Shown one piece after another: positions 8,227 through 17,524 of a stretch of DNA of 64,000 bases. This stretch comes from Desulfobacillus sp041396245 (GTDB lineage Bacteria > Pseudomonadota > Gammaproteobacteria > Burkholderiales > Rhodocyclaceae): the NCBI GenBank assembly GCA_041396245.1, contig JAWKYW010000008.1, positions 1 through 64,000 on the forward strand, given 5' to 3'. Position 1 is the stretch's first letter, and every line of letters begins with the position of its first letter. The notes under the pieces were generated by a model, which had not been told where the DNA came from, searched no databases, and saw nothing but the letters and a program-made list of their open reading frames with translations. Position numbers and translations under genes: made by a program.

Positions 8227-9206
8227 ATCCGTTCCTGAGAAAGCGCTTCTTCGAGCAGATCCTGGTGATGTTCGGCCGCGAGCCGAAGAAGCCGGAGGCC
8301 ATCGGCGAGGAGGCGCAGCAGATCCACCTGCTCAAGCGCACCGGCAACAAGGAGAAGCTGCAGGCCGCCGCGGCGCACGCCGAGGCGCACATGAGCACCT
8401 CGCACAAGTGGCGCAACCGGCGCTGGACGGTGCTGGCGCTGGTGAACCTGTTCTTCGTCGTTTCGTACTACTACGACATCCAGATCCTGGAAGGGGCGCT
8501 GACCGCCTCGCGCTTCGTCGGCTTCCACCTGATCGACCTCAACGCCGCGCTGCAGGTGATGCTGGCGCACAAGCACATCATCACCAACCTGCTCATCGGC
8601 ACCGGCACCGTGCTGGTGCTGTGGATCCTGTTCGGCGGGCGCACCTTCTGCTCCTGGGTCTGCCCCTACCACCTGCTGGCGGAGTGGGCGGAGAAGATTC
8701 ATCTGCGGCTGGTCAGGGAAAAGCTGGTGACCGATACGCCGGTCGACCGCCGCCTGCGCACGGTGTTCTGGCTGGTCTTCGCGCTGCTGGCCGTGGCCAC
8801 CGGCTACACGGTCTACGAGGCCATTTCGCCCACCGGCATCGTCTCGCGCACCCTCATCTACGGCCCGGGCCTGGCCATGCTGTGGGTGCTGGCGCTGCTG
8901 GTGTTCGAGGTGTTCTTTTCGCGCCGCGCCTGGTGCCGCTATGCCTGCCCGATCGGGCTCACCTACGGCATCGTCGGCATCTTCTCGCCGGTGCGCATCA
9001 AGTACACGCTGGAAGGCTGCTTCCACGAGGGCAACTGCCGCAAGGTGTGCCTGGTGCCGCATGTCCTCGATACCGTCATCAAGGGCCGCGCCGTGCACAC
9101 CGAAGTGCCGATCGGCCCCGACTGCACGCGCTGCGGCCTCTGCGTGGACGTCTGCCCGACCGGTTCGCTGACCTATGACGTGAAGGGGCTTTCCAAGCTG
9201 CTGTGA
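8223..9206 (+). CDS. nosH: NosH, NapH-like membrane ferredoxin
   Basis: 327 aa. A cytoplasmic N-terminal region is followed by about four membrane helices (near residues 67-85, 115-140, 180-200 and 220-240). Two CxxxCP motifs typical of NapH/NosR/CcoG proteins are present (CSWVCP and CRYACP). A C-terminal ferredoxin part contains CTRCGLCVDVCP. This is the quinol-oxidising membrane partner of NosG. ATG 8223 overlaps the nosG stop. The next gene begins only after a palindromic repeat, unlike the overlapping joints upstream. Confidence 0.9.
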   Translation: MNPFLRKRFFEQILVMFGREPKKPEAIGEEAQQIHLLKRTGNKEKLQAAAAHAEAHMSTSHKWRNRRWTVLALVNLFFVVSYYYDIQILEGALTASRFVGFHLIDLNAALQVMLAHKHIITNLLIGTGTVLVLWILFGGRTFCSWVCPYHLLAEWAEKIHLRLVREKLVTDTPVDRRLRTVFWLVFALLAVATGYTVYEAISPTGIVSRTLIYGPGLAMLWVLALLVFEVFFSRRAWCRYACPIGLTYGIVGIFSPVRIKYTLEGCFHEGNCRKVCLVPHVLDTVIKGRAVHTEVPIGPDCTRCGLCVDVCPTGSLTYDVKGLSKLL

Positions 9207-9225
9207 CCGTATAATCCAGAAACCA

Positions 9226-9300
9226 TTTCACCACGGCGCACACGGCGACACGGCGCAAAAGAAAATGTCTTTTCCGCGTCGCCGTGTGCGCCGTGGTAAA
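9226..9300. repeat. Long palindromic intergenic repeat, CACCACGGCG family
   Basis: Perfect 20-bp arms (9230-9249 and 9278-9297) surround a 28-base loop between nosH and nosF. The arms read as iterated (C)ACGGCG units. Related elements stand at 27351-27427 and 50897-51015, so this is a dispersed family. A long hairpin here would form in the nos transcript. Confidence 0.85.
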
Positions 9301-9306
9301 TCCTTG

Positions 9307-10184
<878 letters not shown>

Positions 10185-10188
<4 letters not shown>

Positions 10189-10298
10189 GCAGGGAGCAGG
10201 GGCCCCGCTGTGCGGGGATGCGACCGGCCGCGAAGGGCGCCGGCGACCGGCTGCGCGGACGCCGGGTTGCGACCCGGCTGGCGGAGGGAGCGAAATGA
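10185..10298 (+). CDS. 37-residue ORF coupling nosF to nosL
   Basis: This ORF starts in an ATGA overlap with the nosF stop and ends in an ATGA overlap with the nosL start, so ribosomes could pass from nosF through it into nosL. The peptide is basic (many Arg) with no recognised domain. It has one Cys. It may be only a coupling leader rather than a functional protein, and the spacing fits that reading. Confidence 0.3.
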
Positions 10299-10762
10299 TC
10301 AATCGCCGCCGCTTTCTGTACCTCGGCAGCGGCGCGGCGCTCGCCGCCGCCCTCGGCTGCGAGCGCGAGGCGGGCAAGTGGCCGCCCGGCATGCAGCCGA
10401 TCGTATGGGACCGCGACACCTGCGTCCGCTGCAGCATGGTGATCTCCGACCCGCGCTTCGCCGCCGAGATGCGCGGGGGCGAAAAGGATGTCGTCTTCAA
10501 GTTCGACGACATCGGCTGCCTGGTCTTCTGGCTGCGCGACAAGGCGGCGCAATTTCCCTGGATGGCGGACGCGGCGACGCGCCTGTGGGTGGCCGACTCG
10601 ACCGACCTGCGCGGCACCACCTGGCTCGACCCGCGCCAGGCCCGCTACCTCGGCGGGCGCTTCTCGCCGATGGGCTACAACTTCGCCGCCGTGCGCGATG
10701 CCGCCTCCGGCAGCCTGACTTTCGAGGCGATGCGCGAGCAGGTGCTGGCGAAAGGGAAATAG
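10295..10762 (+). CDS. nosL: NosL, copper-delivery lipoprotein
   Basis: 155 aa. The N-terminus combines a twin-arginine stretch (RRRFL) with a lipobox (ALGC, lipid-attached Cys22), so it is a periplasm-facing lipoprotein. Cys43, Cys46 and Met48 (CVRCSM) form the NosL Cu(I) site. NosL delivers copper to NosZ with the NosDFY machine. A Shine-Dalgarno GGAGGGAG precedes the ATG at 10295. The gene is followed by a palindromic repeat before nosY. Confidence 0.93.
   Translation: MINRRRFLYLGSGAALAAALGCEREAGKWPPGMQPIVWDRDTCVRCSMVISDPRFAAEMRGGEKDVVFKFDDIGCLVFWLRDKAAQFPWMADAATRLWVADSTDLRGTTWLDPRQARYLGGRFSPMGYNFAAVRDAASGSLTFEAMREQVLAKGK
10698..10722 (-). repeat. AAAGTCAG-N10 motif, copy 4 (weak right block)
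   Basis: Reverse strand: AAAGTCAG, spacer GCTGCCGGAG, GCGGCAT. The right block has two changes. It lies inside nosL, read as CTG ACT TTC. Confidence 0.55.
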
Positions 10763-10792
10763 TCGTGAAGAATGAAACAAAATCTCTATCCA

Positions 10793-10877
10793 CGCAAAGA
10801 CCGCAAAGACGCGAAGGGCGCAAAGAAATCGAAAGACAAGAATTCTTTGCGATCTTTGCCCCTTTGCGCCCTTTGCG
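10793..10877. repeat. Palindromic CGCAAAG-type intergenic repeat
   Basis: The left arm is built of CGCAAAG iterations and the right arm of CTTTGCG iterations. The longest perfect pairing is AAGGGCGCAAAG (10814-10825) with CTTTGCGCCCTT (10862-10873). It fills the nosL-nosY gap. Confidence 0.8.
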
Positions 10878-10907
10878 TTTTCGGCGGTTTCAACTGGGAT
10901 TTCGAGC

Positions 10908-11735
10908 ATGAAAGAACTCTGGCTCACCGCGAAACTGGACATCGTCGAGAGCCTGCGCGCGCGCTGGTTCCTCATCTACACCCTGGTCTTCGGCGGCCTG
11001 GTGGCGCTGCTGTTCGTCTTCGGCCTGACCGAGTCGCGCGTGCTCGGCTTCATCGGCCTGTCGCGCCTGCTCGTCACCTTCATCCAGCTCACCATGGCCA
11101 TCCTGCCGATCTTCGTGCTGATCACCACGGTGCGCTCGGTGGCGGGCGACCGCGAGGCCGGCGTCTTCGAGTACCTGCTCTCGCTGCCGGTGTCCCTCGG
11201 CGCCTGGTTCTGGGGAAAGATCCTCGGCCGCTACCTGGTCATCTTCCTGCCGGTGTTCGCCGCCATGGCCGGCGCGGTGCTGTGGGCGCTGATTCGCGGC
11301 ATCGAGGTGCCCTGGGGCATGTTCGCCTACTACACGGCGCTGCTGGCCGTCATGGGCTGGTGCTTCCTCGGCATCGCCATGCTGATCTCGGCGCTGGCGC
11401 GCAGCACCGACGTCGCCCAGGGCCTGGCCTTCATGGTGTGGCTGACGCTGCTGCTGTTCCTCGACCTGATCCTGCTCGGCGTCATGATCCAGGGCCAGGT
11501 CGCGCCCGAGGTGGCGGTCGGCATCGCGCTGGCCAATCCGCTGCAGGTGTTCCGCACCGCTGCGCTGGCGCTGTTCGATCCGCAGCTTATCGTGCTCGGG
11601 CCCTCGGCCTTCGTCATCCTCGACACCTTCGGCGCGACGGGCTACAAGGTATTCGCCCTGCTCTATCCGACCGCCGTCGGCGCGCTGTGCGCCTTTGCCG
11701 GCTATTTATTCTTCCGCCGCGGCGACCTGCCATGA
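10908..11735 (+). CDS. nosY: NosY, ABC transporter permease
   Basis: 275 aa with six predicted membrane helices (near residues 20-42, 55-78, 105-130, 140-165, 172-195 and 245-270). It is the membrane partner of NosF. The cytoplasmic segment Ser-Val-Ala-Gly-Asp-Arg-Glu after helix 2 matches the ABC-2 permease coupling region. The stop overlaps the next ATG (ATGA), so the thioredoxin-like gene is co-translated. Confidence 0.92.
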   Translation: MKELWLTAKLDIVESLRARWFLIYTLVFGGLVALLFVFGLTESRVLGFIGLSRLLVTFIQLTMAILPIFVLITTVRSVAGDREAGVFEYLLSLPVSLGAWFWGKILGRYLVIFLPVFAAMAGAVLWALIRGIEVPWGMFAYYTALLAVMGWCFLGIAMLISALARSTDVAQGLAFMVWLTLLLFLDLILLGVMIQGQVAPEVAVGIALANPLQVFRTAALALFDPQLIVLGPSAFVILDTFGATGYKVFALLYPTAVGALCAFAGYLFFRRGDLP

Positions 11736-12229
11736 TCGGGAATCGGAAGTGGCTGGTGGTCGCGGCGCTGTTGTGGCTGCCGCTGGCCGCCGCGGCGGCG
11801 GACGCGGCGGCGCTGTTCGCCGCGACACTGCACGATCTTGACGACAGGCCTTTCGCCTTCGAGCAGCTGCGCGGCAAGCCGCTCATCGTGAACTTCTGGG
11901 CGCGCTGGTGCGGCCCCTGCAAGAAGGAAATCCCCGAACTGGCCGCCGCCCACGACAAGCACGCCGGGCGCGGCCTCGTGGTGGTCGGCATCGCCCTCGA
12001 CGACAAGGTCGAGTCCACGCGCGACTTCGCCAGGGCCTACGAGATGGGCTACACCGGGCTGCTGGCCAAGGAAGGCGGCATCGCCCTGATGCAGGCGCTC
12101 GGCAACGCCAGGGCGGTGGTGCCCTTCACCCTCGTCATCGATCGCAAGGGCGAGGTGATCGGCAGTAAACTGGGGGCCATGAACCACGCCGAGATCGAAG
12201 CCGCCGCCGCCCGGCTGCTGAAGCCCTGA
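11732..12229 (+). CDS. TlpA-like periplasmic thioredoxin
   Basis: 165 aa. Residues 1-22 are a signal peptide or anchor, followed by a thioredoxin fold with the active site WCGPC near residue 60 and the cis-Pro loop (VVPFT) near 130. TlpA/ResA-type proteins reduce disulfides of apo-cytochromes c or copper-binding cysteines. The ATGA overlap with nosY suggests a role in preparing CuA cysteines or cytochrome haem sites for the N2O pathway, which is an inference. An ATG one base after its stop starts the next gene. Confidence 0.85.
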   Translation: MIGNRKWLVVAALLWLPLAAAAADAAALFAATLHDLDDRPFAFEQLRGKPLIVNFWARWCGPCKKEIPELAAAHDKHAGRGLVVVGIALDDKVESTRDFARAYEMGYTGLLAKEGGIALMQALGNARAVVPFTLVIDRKGEVIGSKLGAMNHAEIEAAAARLLKP

Positions 12230-12230
12230 C

Positions 12231-13178
12231 ATGCCGCCATCCGCCGAACCGACCCTCGCCGCCTTTCCCAACCCCATCCTGCGCTACGTCGCGGCCACCC
12301 GCCCGGCCTTCCTCAGCGTCACCTTCGCCGCCTGCCTGGTCGGGCTGGCCACGGCCGCCCTCGACGGCGCCATGCTGCGCCCCGCCGCCGCCTTCTTCAC
12401 GGTGTTCTTCGCCCTGGTGGCGCACGCCGGCATCAATGTCCTGAACGACTACTACGACGCGCTCAACGGCAGCGACGCCGCCAACACCGAGCGCCAGTTC
12501 CCCTTCACCGGCGGCAGCCGCTTCATCCAGAACGGCGTGATCGGCCAGCGCGCCGCCGGCCTCTTCGGCTACGCCCTGCTCGCCGCGGTGGTCCCGGCCG
12601 GCCTGTGGCTGGCCTGGAGCTCGGCCGGCGGCCTGATCCTGATCGGCCTGGCCGGAATGTTCGTCGGCTGGGCCTACTCGGCGCCGCCCTTCAAGCTGAT
12701 GAGCCGCGGCCTCGGCGAGTTCGCCGTGGCCTGCGGCTGGCTCATCGTCGTCGTCGGCGCCGACTACGTCCAGCGCGGCGCCTTCTCGGCGCTGCCCTTC
12801 GTCGCCGGCCTGCCCTACGCCCTGCACGTCGCCAACGTGCTCTTCATCAACCAGTTCCCCGACTACAAGGCGGACGCCTCGGCCGGCAAGCGCAACTGGG
12901 TGGTGCGCCTCGGCCCGCGGCGCGCGCGCTACGGCTATCCGCTGGTGGTCGGCACGGCCTATGGCTGGCTGCTCGGTTCGGTCATCCTGGGTGCGCTGCC
13001 GTGGACCGCGCTCGTCGCGCTCGTCGCGCTGGCGCCGGCGCTGGCCGCGACGAAGGGCCTGCTCGCCCACGCCGCGCAACCCGCGCAACTGGTGCCGGCC
13101 ATCCGCGCCACCATCGGCGCGGCGATGCTGCACGGCATCCTGCTCGCCGTCGGCCTGGCCGCGGCGCGCCTGGTCTGA
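12231..13178 (+). CDS. UbiA-family prenyltransferase (MenA-like)
   Basis: 315 aa with about eight membrane helices. The first Asp-rich motif is NDYYD (near residue 74) and the second region is NQFPDYKAD (near 208), both typical of UbiA enzymes that attach polyprenyl chains to aromatic quinone precursors. Overall it resembles the MenA branch (1,4-dihydroxy-2-naphthoate prenyltransferase) more than UbiA itself, but this cannot be settled by eye. It starts one base after the thioredoxin-like stop, so it is the distal part of the nos transcript. The link may reflect menaquinol use by NosGH. Confidence 0.75.
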   Translation: MPPSAEPTLAAFPNPILRYVAATRPAFLSVTFAACLVGLATAALDGAMLRPAAAFFTVFFALVAHAGINVLNDYYDALNGSDAANTERQFPFTGGSRFIQNGVIGQRAAGLFGYALLAAVVPAGLWLAWSSAGGLILIGLAGMFVGWAYSAPPFKLMSRGLGEFAVACGWLIVVVGADYVQRGAFSALPFVAGLPYALHVANVLFINQFPDYKADASAGKRNWVVRLGPRRARYGYPLVVGTAYGWLLGSVILGALPWTALVALVALAPALAATKGLLAHAAQPAQLVPAIRATIGAAMLHGILLAVGLAAARLV

Positions 13179-13186
13179 CCACGGCG

Positions 13187-13471
13187 ATGGCCGCCTACCT
13201 GATCGGCCATATCACCATCAAAGACCCGCAGAAGTGGGCGGCCTACCGCGACCAGGTGCCGGCGACGCTGGCGCCCTGGCAGGCCGAGCTGGTGTTTCGC
13301 GGCCGCAAGTTCGCCGTGCTCGGCGGCGAGCACGCGCACACCGACACCGTGGTGATCCGCTTTCCCGACCCCGCCTCCCTGCGCGGCTGGTTCGAATCGC
13401 CGGCCTACCAGGCGCTGATCCCCCTGCGCGAACAGGCGGCCGACGTCACCCTGGTCGGCTACGAGGCCTGA
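13187..13471 (+). CDS. DUF1330 family protein
   Basis: 94 aa with the compact alpha/beta (dimeric ferredoxin-like) DUF1330 pattern: a Tyr-x-x-Tyr near the N-terminus (residues around 20), then a central Gly-Gly-Glu, then Phe-Pro-(Asp), then Trp-Phe-x-Ser-x-x-Tyr. The function is unknown. It starts 9 bases after the UbiA-like stop and probably closes the operon, since the next block has its own AT-rich promoter. Confidence 0.8.
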   Translation: MAAYLIGHITIKDPQKWAAYRDQVPATLAPWQAELVFRGRKFAVLGGEHAHTDTVVIRFPDPASLRGWFESPAYQALIPLREQAADVTLVGYEA

Positions 13472-13477
13472 GCCGGC

Positions 13478-13502
13478 AAAGTCAGCCTCCGCAGGACGGC
13501 GA
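13478..13502 (+). repeat. AAAGTCAG-N10-ACGGCGA motif, copy 5
   Basis: AAAGTCAG, spacer CCTCCGCAGG, ACGGCGA, both blocks perfect. Intergenic, 7 bases after the DUF1330 stop. Confidence 0.8.
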
Positions 13503-13578
13503 TATGCTTCGTGGGGAGATACAGGCCATATGCGGGCTTCCGGTGGGATCGCATAAGGCCGATAATTTGAGCAATATA

Positions 13579-13611
13579 TTGACCAATACATCATGTTATG
13601 GTTAATATAAT
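13579..13611 (+). promoter_or_regulatory. AT-rich promoter/operator of the XRE/DUF6036 pair
   Basis: TTGACC (13579-13584) is followed by TTAATA (17-base gap) overlapping TATAAT (13606-13611). The region repeats (T/A)TGACCAA twice and holds further dyads, as expected of a self-repressed toxin-antitoxin operator. If TATAAT is the -10, transcription starts at about 13618, the ATG itself, giving a leaderless mRNA. Confidence 0.55.
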
Positions 13612-13617
13612 GACCAA

Positions 13618-14319
13618 ATGAGCACTTCCGAAATCAGCCCCGTCCTGGAACGCCAGTTGTTGCTGCAACTGGGTGACCGGCTCAAGCGAATGCGAAAAGC
13701 GCAGGGAGTGGGCACGGTCGAGATGGCCGCGCGCGCCGGGATCGCCCGCAATACCCTGCGGGCAGTCGAAGCCGGCGATCCGGCTCCCGCCATCGGCACC
13801 TACCTGCGTGTCATGTCCCTCCTCGGCATCAGCGGCGAGCTGGCGCTGCTGGCCGGAGACACCCTGCAGCCACCGCCGGCGGATTCCGCCGCGGCGCGAT
13901 CCCGGCGTGCGGCGCCGATCGTGCAGGTGCGCGTTTCGGCGGACGACGCAAGCCACCGGCTTCAGGACCTGCAAAGCCTGGCGCTCCACGAGGAGGCGGT
14001 GCGGCTCGCCAAGGCCGACCCGGCCCTGGTGCTGCAGGCCCAGGAAACCGTCAGGCGCTGGCTCGCCACCGGCGATGCACGCTCCGCTAGCCTGTGGCGC
14101 GAGTGGCAGCGCATCCTGTCTGCCGGCGCCTGGCGCAAGGCGCTCGGCCGCACGCGACACGCCCAGCAACTGCGGCAGGCCTCGCCGCTCGTCACCCTCC
14201 TTCCGGAAGCGGTGCGTCAGCGCATCCTGGAGCAAGTGAGCCATCTCAAAAACGGGATCGTGATCGGCGGCGCTCCGGGAACGCCGCAGGACGAGCAAGG
14301 CCAGAAGAAGTCGCCATGA
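13618..14319 (+). CDS. XRE-type HTH protein, antitoxin-like
   Basis: 233 aa. Residues about 20-75 form a lambda-repressor-like helix-turn-helix (VEMAARAGIARNTLRAVEAG). The rest is a helical domain that probably binds the partner or a ligand. No Shine-Dalgarno is visible before ATG 13618. The 3' end overlaps the next gene by 4 bases (ATGA). HTH-plus-DUF6036 pairs with this arrangement occur widely as toxin-antitoxin-like modules; the activity here is inferred. Confidence 0.7.
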   Translation: MSTSEISPVLERQLLLQLGDRLKRMRKAQGVGTVEMAARAGIARNTLRAVEAGDPAPAIGTYLRVMSLLGISGELALLAGDTLQPPPADSAAARSRRAAPIVQVRVSADDASHRLQDLQSLALHEEAVRLAKADPALVLQAQETVRRWLATGDARSASLWREWQRILSAGAWRKALGRTRHAQQLRQASPLVTLLPEAVRQRILEQVSHLKNGIVIGGAPGTPQDEQGQKKSP

Positions 14320-14877
14320 CACAGGAAGAACTCGAACATATCATCCGCGCCAGCGCGCGACATCACGGACCAGTACGAGTTCGTGATCGTCGGGAGCCAG
14401 TCGCTGCTCGGCTCCGTGCCCAATCCGGAAGCGGTGTTTACGGTGTCGATGGAGGCCGACATCTACCCGCTCCAGGCCCCCGAACTGGCTGACAAGATCG
14501 ACGGCGCCATCGGCGAAGGCTCGCCGTTCCACCAGAAATTTGGCTACTACGCCCAGGGCGTGGCGCCGGGCACGGCGACGTTGCCGATGAACTGGATGCA
14601 ACGAGTGCGGCGTGTCCAGAACGGCAACACCCGGGATCGGGTGGGCTACTGCCTGGACGTGCACGACCTCTTTCTCTCGAAGGCAGTGGCCGGGCGCGAG
14701 AAGGATCGCGCATTCTGCATGGCGCTGCTCGAACATGGTTACGTTACACCGGCGCAGGTGCTGAAGATGGTGCCGACCATGCCCATCGACGACAAGGCGC
14801 AGCGAACGTTGCGCGCAACCATTCGTCGCTGGGCAAAGGCCTTACGAGACGCCGGTCACGATATTCATGAGGAGTAA
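14316..14877 (+). pseudogene. DUF6036-like nucleotidyltransferase-type protein, frameshifted near the N-terminus
   Basis: The ATG at 14316 overlaps the antitoxin-like gene and encodes MTQEELEHIIRASAR, but then runs out of frame. The expected continuation (Asp-Ile-Thr-Asp-Gln-Tyr...Val-Gly-Ser-Gln-Ser) is in another frame and runs to 14877. The shift lies in the alternating CGCGCG at about 14354-14360. The downstream frame can start only at GTG 14383, inside the conserved core. The C-terminal part resembles DUF6036 proteins, distant nucleotidyltransferases partnered with HTH proteins. It may be a true mutation, a sequencing error in a CG repeat, or phase variation. Confidence 0.6.
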
Positions 14878-14912
14878 GCAGCAGCCGCTCGCCGTATTCC
14901 ACGGCACGGCGC

Positions 14913-16586
14913 TCAGCCCGCCAGGTATTTCTCCACCCGCGGCGCCCAATGGAAAGCCTCGGCGGTGGCGGTCTCGATGGCGGGCAGCGCCCAGTTGTCC
15001 TGCTGCACGAAGAACAGGCCGTCACGGAAGGGCTTGCGCAGGCGGTCCACCGTGCCGCCGGCGATCAGGCCGGTCTCGGCCACCGGCAGGGCGTGGCCCC
15101 AGCGCGCGAGGCGGAGGCCGGCGACATCTTCGCGGCGCAGGCCGAGCAGTGGCAGGATGCGCCCGAACACCTGGGCCTCGAATTCGCCCAGCACGCGCGC
15201 ATGGGCCGCCTCCTCCAGCAGCGCCGGGCGGGCGCTGTCGTAAGGCAGGGGCCGGTACAGCGTCAGCACCGAGGCGGCCGCGTCGGGATGGACGAACTGG
15301 CCGAAGACGACATCGGTGGCGCCCTGCCGCTCTGCCGCGGCGCGGATGTCGCGACGGTCGGTATCACCGCTGCCGAGCAAATAGAGGTCGTAGGGCGCCT
15401 CGGCCAGCCGGCGCCCGAGCAGCACGTTCGCCACCAGATAGCTGCGATAGCGCAGGCGGCGAATGGCGTCGAGCCGCGCCGGCTCGAGATCCTCGATGAG
15501 CCGCGCGGCGACGAACTTCGGGCAGGCCATGACGACCGCCCTGGCATGCAGGCAGCGCAGGACGCCGGCGGCATCCTCCCAGGCCACCTCGAAGCCGCCG
15601 GGCACCGCGCGCACGTTCGCCGTCAGTGCGCCGGCGCGCAGACGGTCCGGCGGCAGTTCGCGGCCGAGCCGCGCGTGCAGGCGCTCGGCGATGGCGGCGT
15701 TGCCGCCCGGCGTCACCAGGATGTCGCCGAACTCGGCGGCGAAGAAGTTCAGGCCGGCCGCCGCGCCGACCTCGGAGAACGACGCGCCGAACGACGACCA
15801 GCAGTAATGCTCGAAGGCGGTGGCGATGTGCGGATGCAGGCGGCGGCCGCGCAGGACCGTCGCGACGTGCCCGCGGAAGCTGACCCGGTCGAGCGCATCG
15901 ACATGGGCGCGCTGCTCCCGGGTATCGGCGGGAATCTGCGGATAGCGCAGGCCGCCTTCCTCGTCGTAGAGGCGACGGAAATAGGCGGCGAGCTCGCGGA
16001 ACTGGCGACGCTGCGCGGCAGGCACCGTCTCGCCCCGCCAGAAATCCTCGACCAGCCGGCCGCCCAGGGCGACCGGATGGCCTTCCGTCTTCCTGCGCCA
16101 GAGGCGGTCGACGCCCAGCTCGGCATACAGCGCCGCCAGCGGCGAGCCTTCGGCCGGCGCGGTGAAGTAGGCGGCGCCGATGGCGTAATCCATGCCGCGC
16201 CAGGACTCGCCCCTGGCATTGCCGCCGAAGCGCGGCGCCTGTTCCAGCACCACCGGCCGGTGGCGGCGCAGCAGATAGGCCGCCGTCAGGCCGCCCAGCC
16301 CGCCGCCGACCACCGCCAGCGGCACGCGCTCGGCCGGCGCCGGATAGCGGCCGCCGTGCGCGGCCAGCCAGGCCGGCTTGTCCCACAGGATGCGATGGGC
16401 GCGGCGCGGATCGTCGCCGGAGAACGCCGCCGGCGCGATCTCGCCGAGGCTGCGGTCGATGGGCCCGCTGTCGGGCGCCGCCGCGGCGCCCCAGGCCCGG
16501 CGCAGGCACAGCCCGGCCGGGCCGGCCGCCATCAGCTTGACGAAGGCCCGCCGCGACAGGGCACCATGCGGGAGGCGCGTGTCCAT
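14913..16586 (-). CDS. FAD-dependent amine oxidase-like protein, Tat-exported
   Basis: 557 aa. The N-terminus has a Tat signal (SRRAFVKLM followed by a hydrophobic stretch to about residue 38). A Rossmann dinucleotide motif VVGGGLGGLTAAYLL (near residues 92-106) and a downstream FAD pattern (Glu-Gln at the end of strand 2, GGNARG) place it with the amine oxidase/phytoene desaturase-like flavoproteins. The C-terminal FAD-binding part contains Gly-Leu-Phe-Phe-Val-Gln-Gln-Asp. The substrate is unknown. ATG 16586 was chosen; GTG 16592 is possible. It stands alone on the minus strand. Confidence 0.75.
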   Translation of the reverse strand: MDTRLPHGALSRRAFVKLMAAGPAGLCLRRAWGAAAAPDSGPIDRSLGEIAPAAFSGDDPRRAHRILWDKPAWLAAHGGRYPAPAERVPLAVVGGGLGGLTAAYLLRRHRPVVLEQAPRFGGNARGESWRGMDYAIGAAYFTAPAEGSPLAALYAELGVDRLWRRKTEGHPVALGGRLVEDFWRGETVPAAQRRQFRELAAYFRRLYDEEGGLRYPQIPADTREQRAHVDALDRVSFRGHVATVLRGRRLHPHIATAFEHYCWSSFGASFSEVGAAAGLNFFAAEFGDILVTPGGNAAIAERLHARLGRELPPDRLRAGALTANVRAVPGGFEVAWEDAAGVLRCLHARAVVMACPKFVAARLIEDLEPARLDAIRRLRYRSYLVANVLLGRRLAEAPYDLYLLGSGDTDRRDIRAAAERQGATDVVFGQFVHPDAAASVLTLYRPLPYDSARPALLEEAAHARVLGEFEAQVFGRILPLLGLRREDVAGLRLARWGHALPVAETGLIAGGTVDRLRKPFRDGLFFVQQDNWALPAIETATAEAFHWAPRVEKYLAG

Positions 16587-16701
16587 GGCCACACTTTACG
16601 CCTTCGCGGCCCGCCCATGAACAGCGCTGGCCGAGTCCCGGCAAATGCTTTCACCGAACGCGTGATACAGTTTTGCCGGTACCCCGCCACCCACGCCCAT
16701 C

Positions 16702-17478
16702 ATGAAGCTCGCCACGGTCCTGCTGGCCCTTGTCCTGGCCTTCGTCGCGCCGGCCCGTGCCGCCGACGTGCCCAACGTCGCCGCGGCGGCGGACCTGAAG
16801 TTCGCGCTCACCGAAATCGCCGCGGCGCATGCGCGCGCCGGCGGCGGCAGGGTCAGCCTGAGCTTCGGCTCCTCCGGCGCGTTCCGCCGCCAGATCGCGC
16901 AGGGGGCGCCGTTCGAGCTGTTTCTCTCCGCCGACGAGGCCTATGTCGACGCGCTCGTCGCGGAAGGCCGACTCGAGGGCCCCGGCGTGCGCTACGCCAT
17001 CGGCCGCCTCGTCCTCTACCTCCCGCACGGCTCGCCGCTGAAGGCAGACGACACGCTGCACGATCTCGCCGCCGCGGCGCGGGACGGGCGGCTGAAGAAG
17101 CTCGCCATCGCCAACCCCGAGCACGCCCCCTACGGCCGCGCCGCGCGCGAGGCCCTGCGCCATGTCGGCGCCTGGGAGGCGCTGCGGGACAGGCTGGTGC
17201 TGGGCGAGAACGCGGCCCAGGCGGCGCGCTTCGCCTCGAGCGGTTCGGCCCAGGCCGGCATCGTGCCGCTGTCGCTGGCGCGCGCCGACGAACTGGCGGC
17301 GCGCGGCGGCTTCGTCGCCCTGCCGGAATCCTGGCACGCGCCGCTGCGGCAGCGCATGGCGCTGGCGAAGGGCGCCGGCGAGGCGGCGCGGCGCTTCTAC
17401 GCCTTCCTGCAGTCGCCGGCAGCGCGGGCGATTTTCGCGAAGCACGGATTTGTGCTGCCGCCCGCCGGCACGCAATAA
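16702..17478 (+). CDS. modA: ModA, molybdate-binding periplasmic protein
   Basis: 258 aa with a Sec signal peptide (residues 1-20, cut after ARA). The mature protein opens with the ModA pattern Val-x-x-Ala-Ala-Ala-Asp-Leu-Lys. The oxyanion-binding Ser-Ser-Gly (FGSSGAF near residue 55) and the hinge region PFELFLSAD follow. It delivers molybdate to ModBC, which supplies molybdenum cofactor for enzymes such as nitrate reductase. It is followed by a 155-bp gap with a palindromic repeat, then modB. Confidence 0.9.
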   Translation: MKLATVLLALVLAFVAPARAADVPNVAAAADLKFALTEIAAAHARAGGGRVSLSFGSSGAFRRQIAQGAPFELFLSADEAYVDALVAEGRLEGPGVRYAIGRLVLYLPHGSPLKADDTLHDLAAAARDGRLKKLAIANPEHAPYGRAAREALRHVGAWEALRDRLVLGENAAQAARFASSGSAQAGIVPLSLARADELAARGGFVALPESWHAPLRQRMALAKGAGEAARRFYAFLQSPAARAIFAKHGFVLPPAGTQ

Positions 17479-17524
17479 TTTTCGGCAATTCCGAAAATGC
17501 GTGACGTGTGCCGACACTTGACTC

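Noticed and set aside
9265..9306. An earlier start for nosF
   Set aside because: The extra residues are encoded by the palindromic repeat and are not family-like.
14949..17504. An 851-residue rightward frame opposite the FAD protein and through modA
   Set aside because: It crosses two supported genes out of frame and has no motifs.
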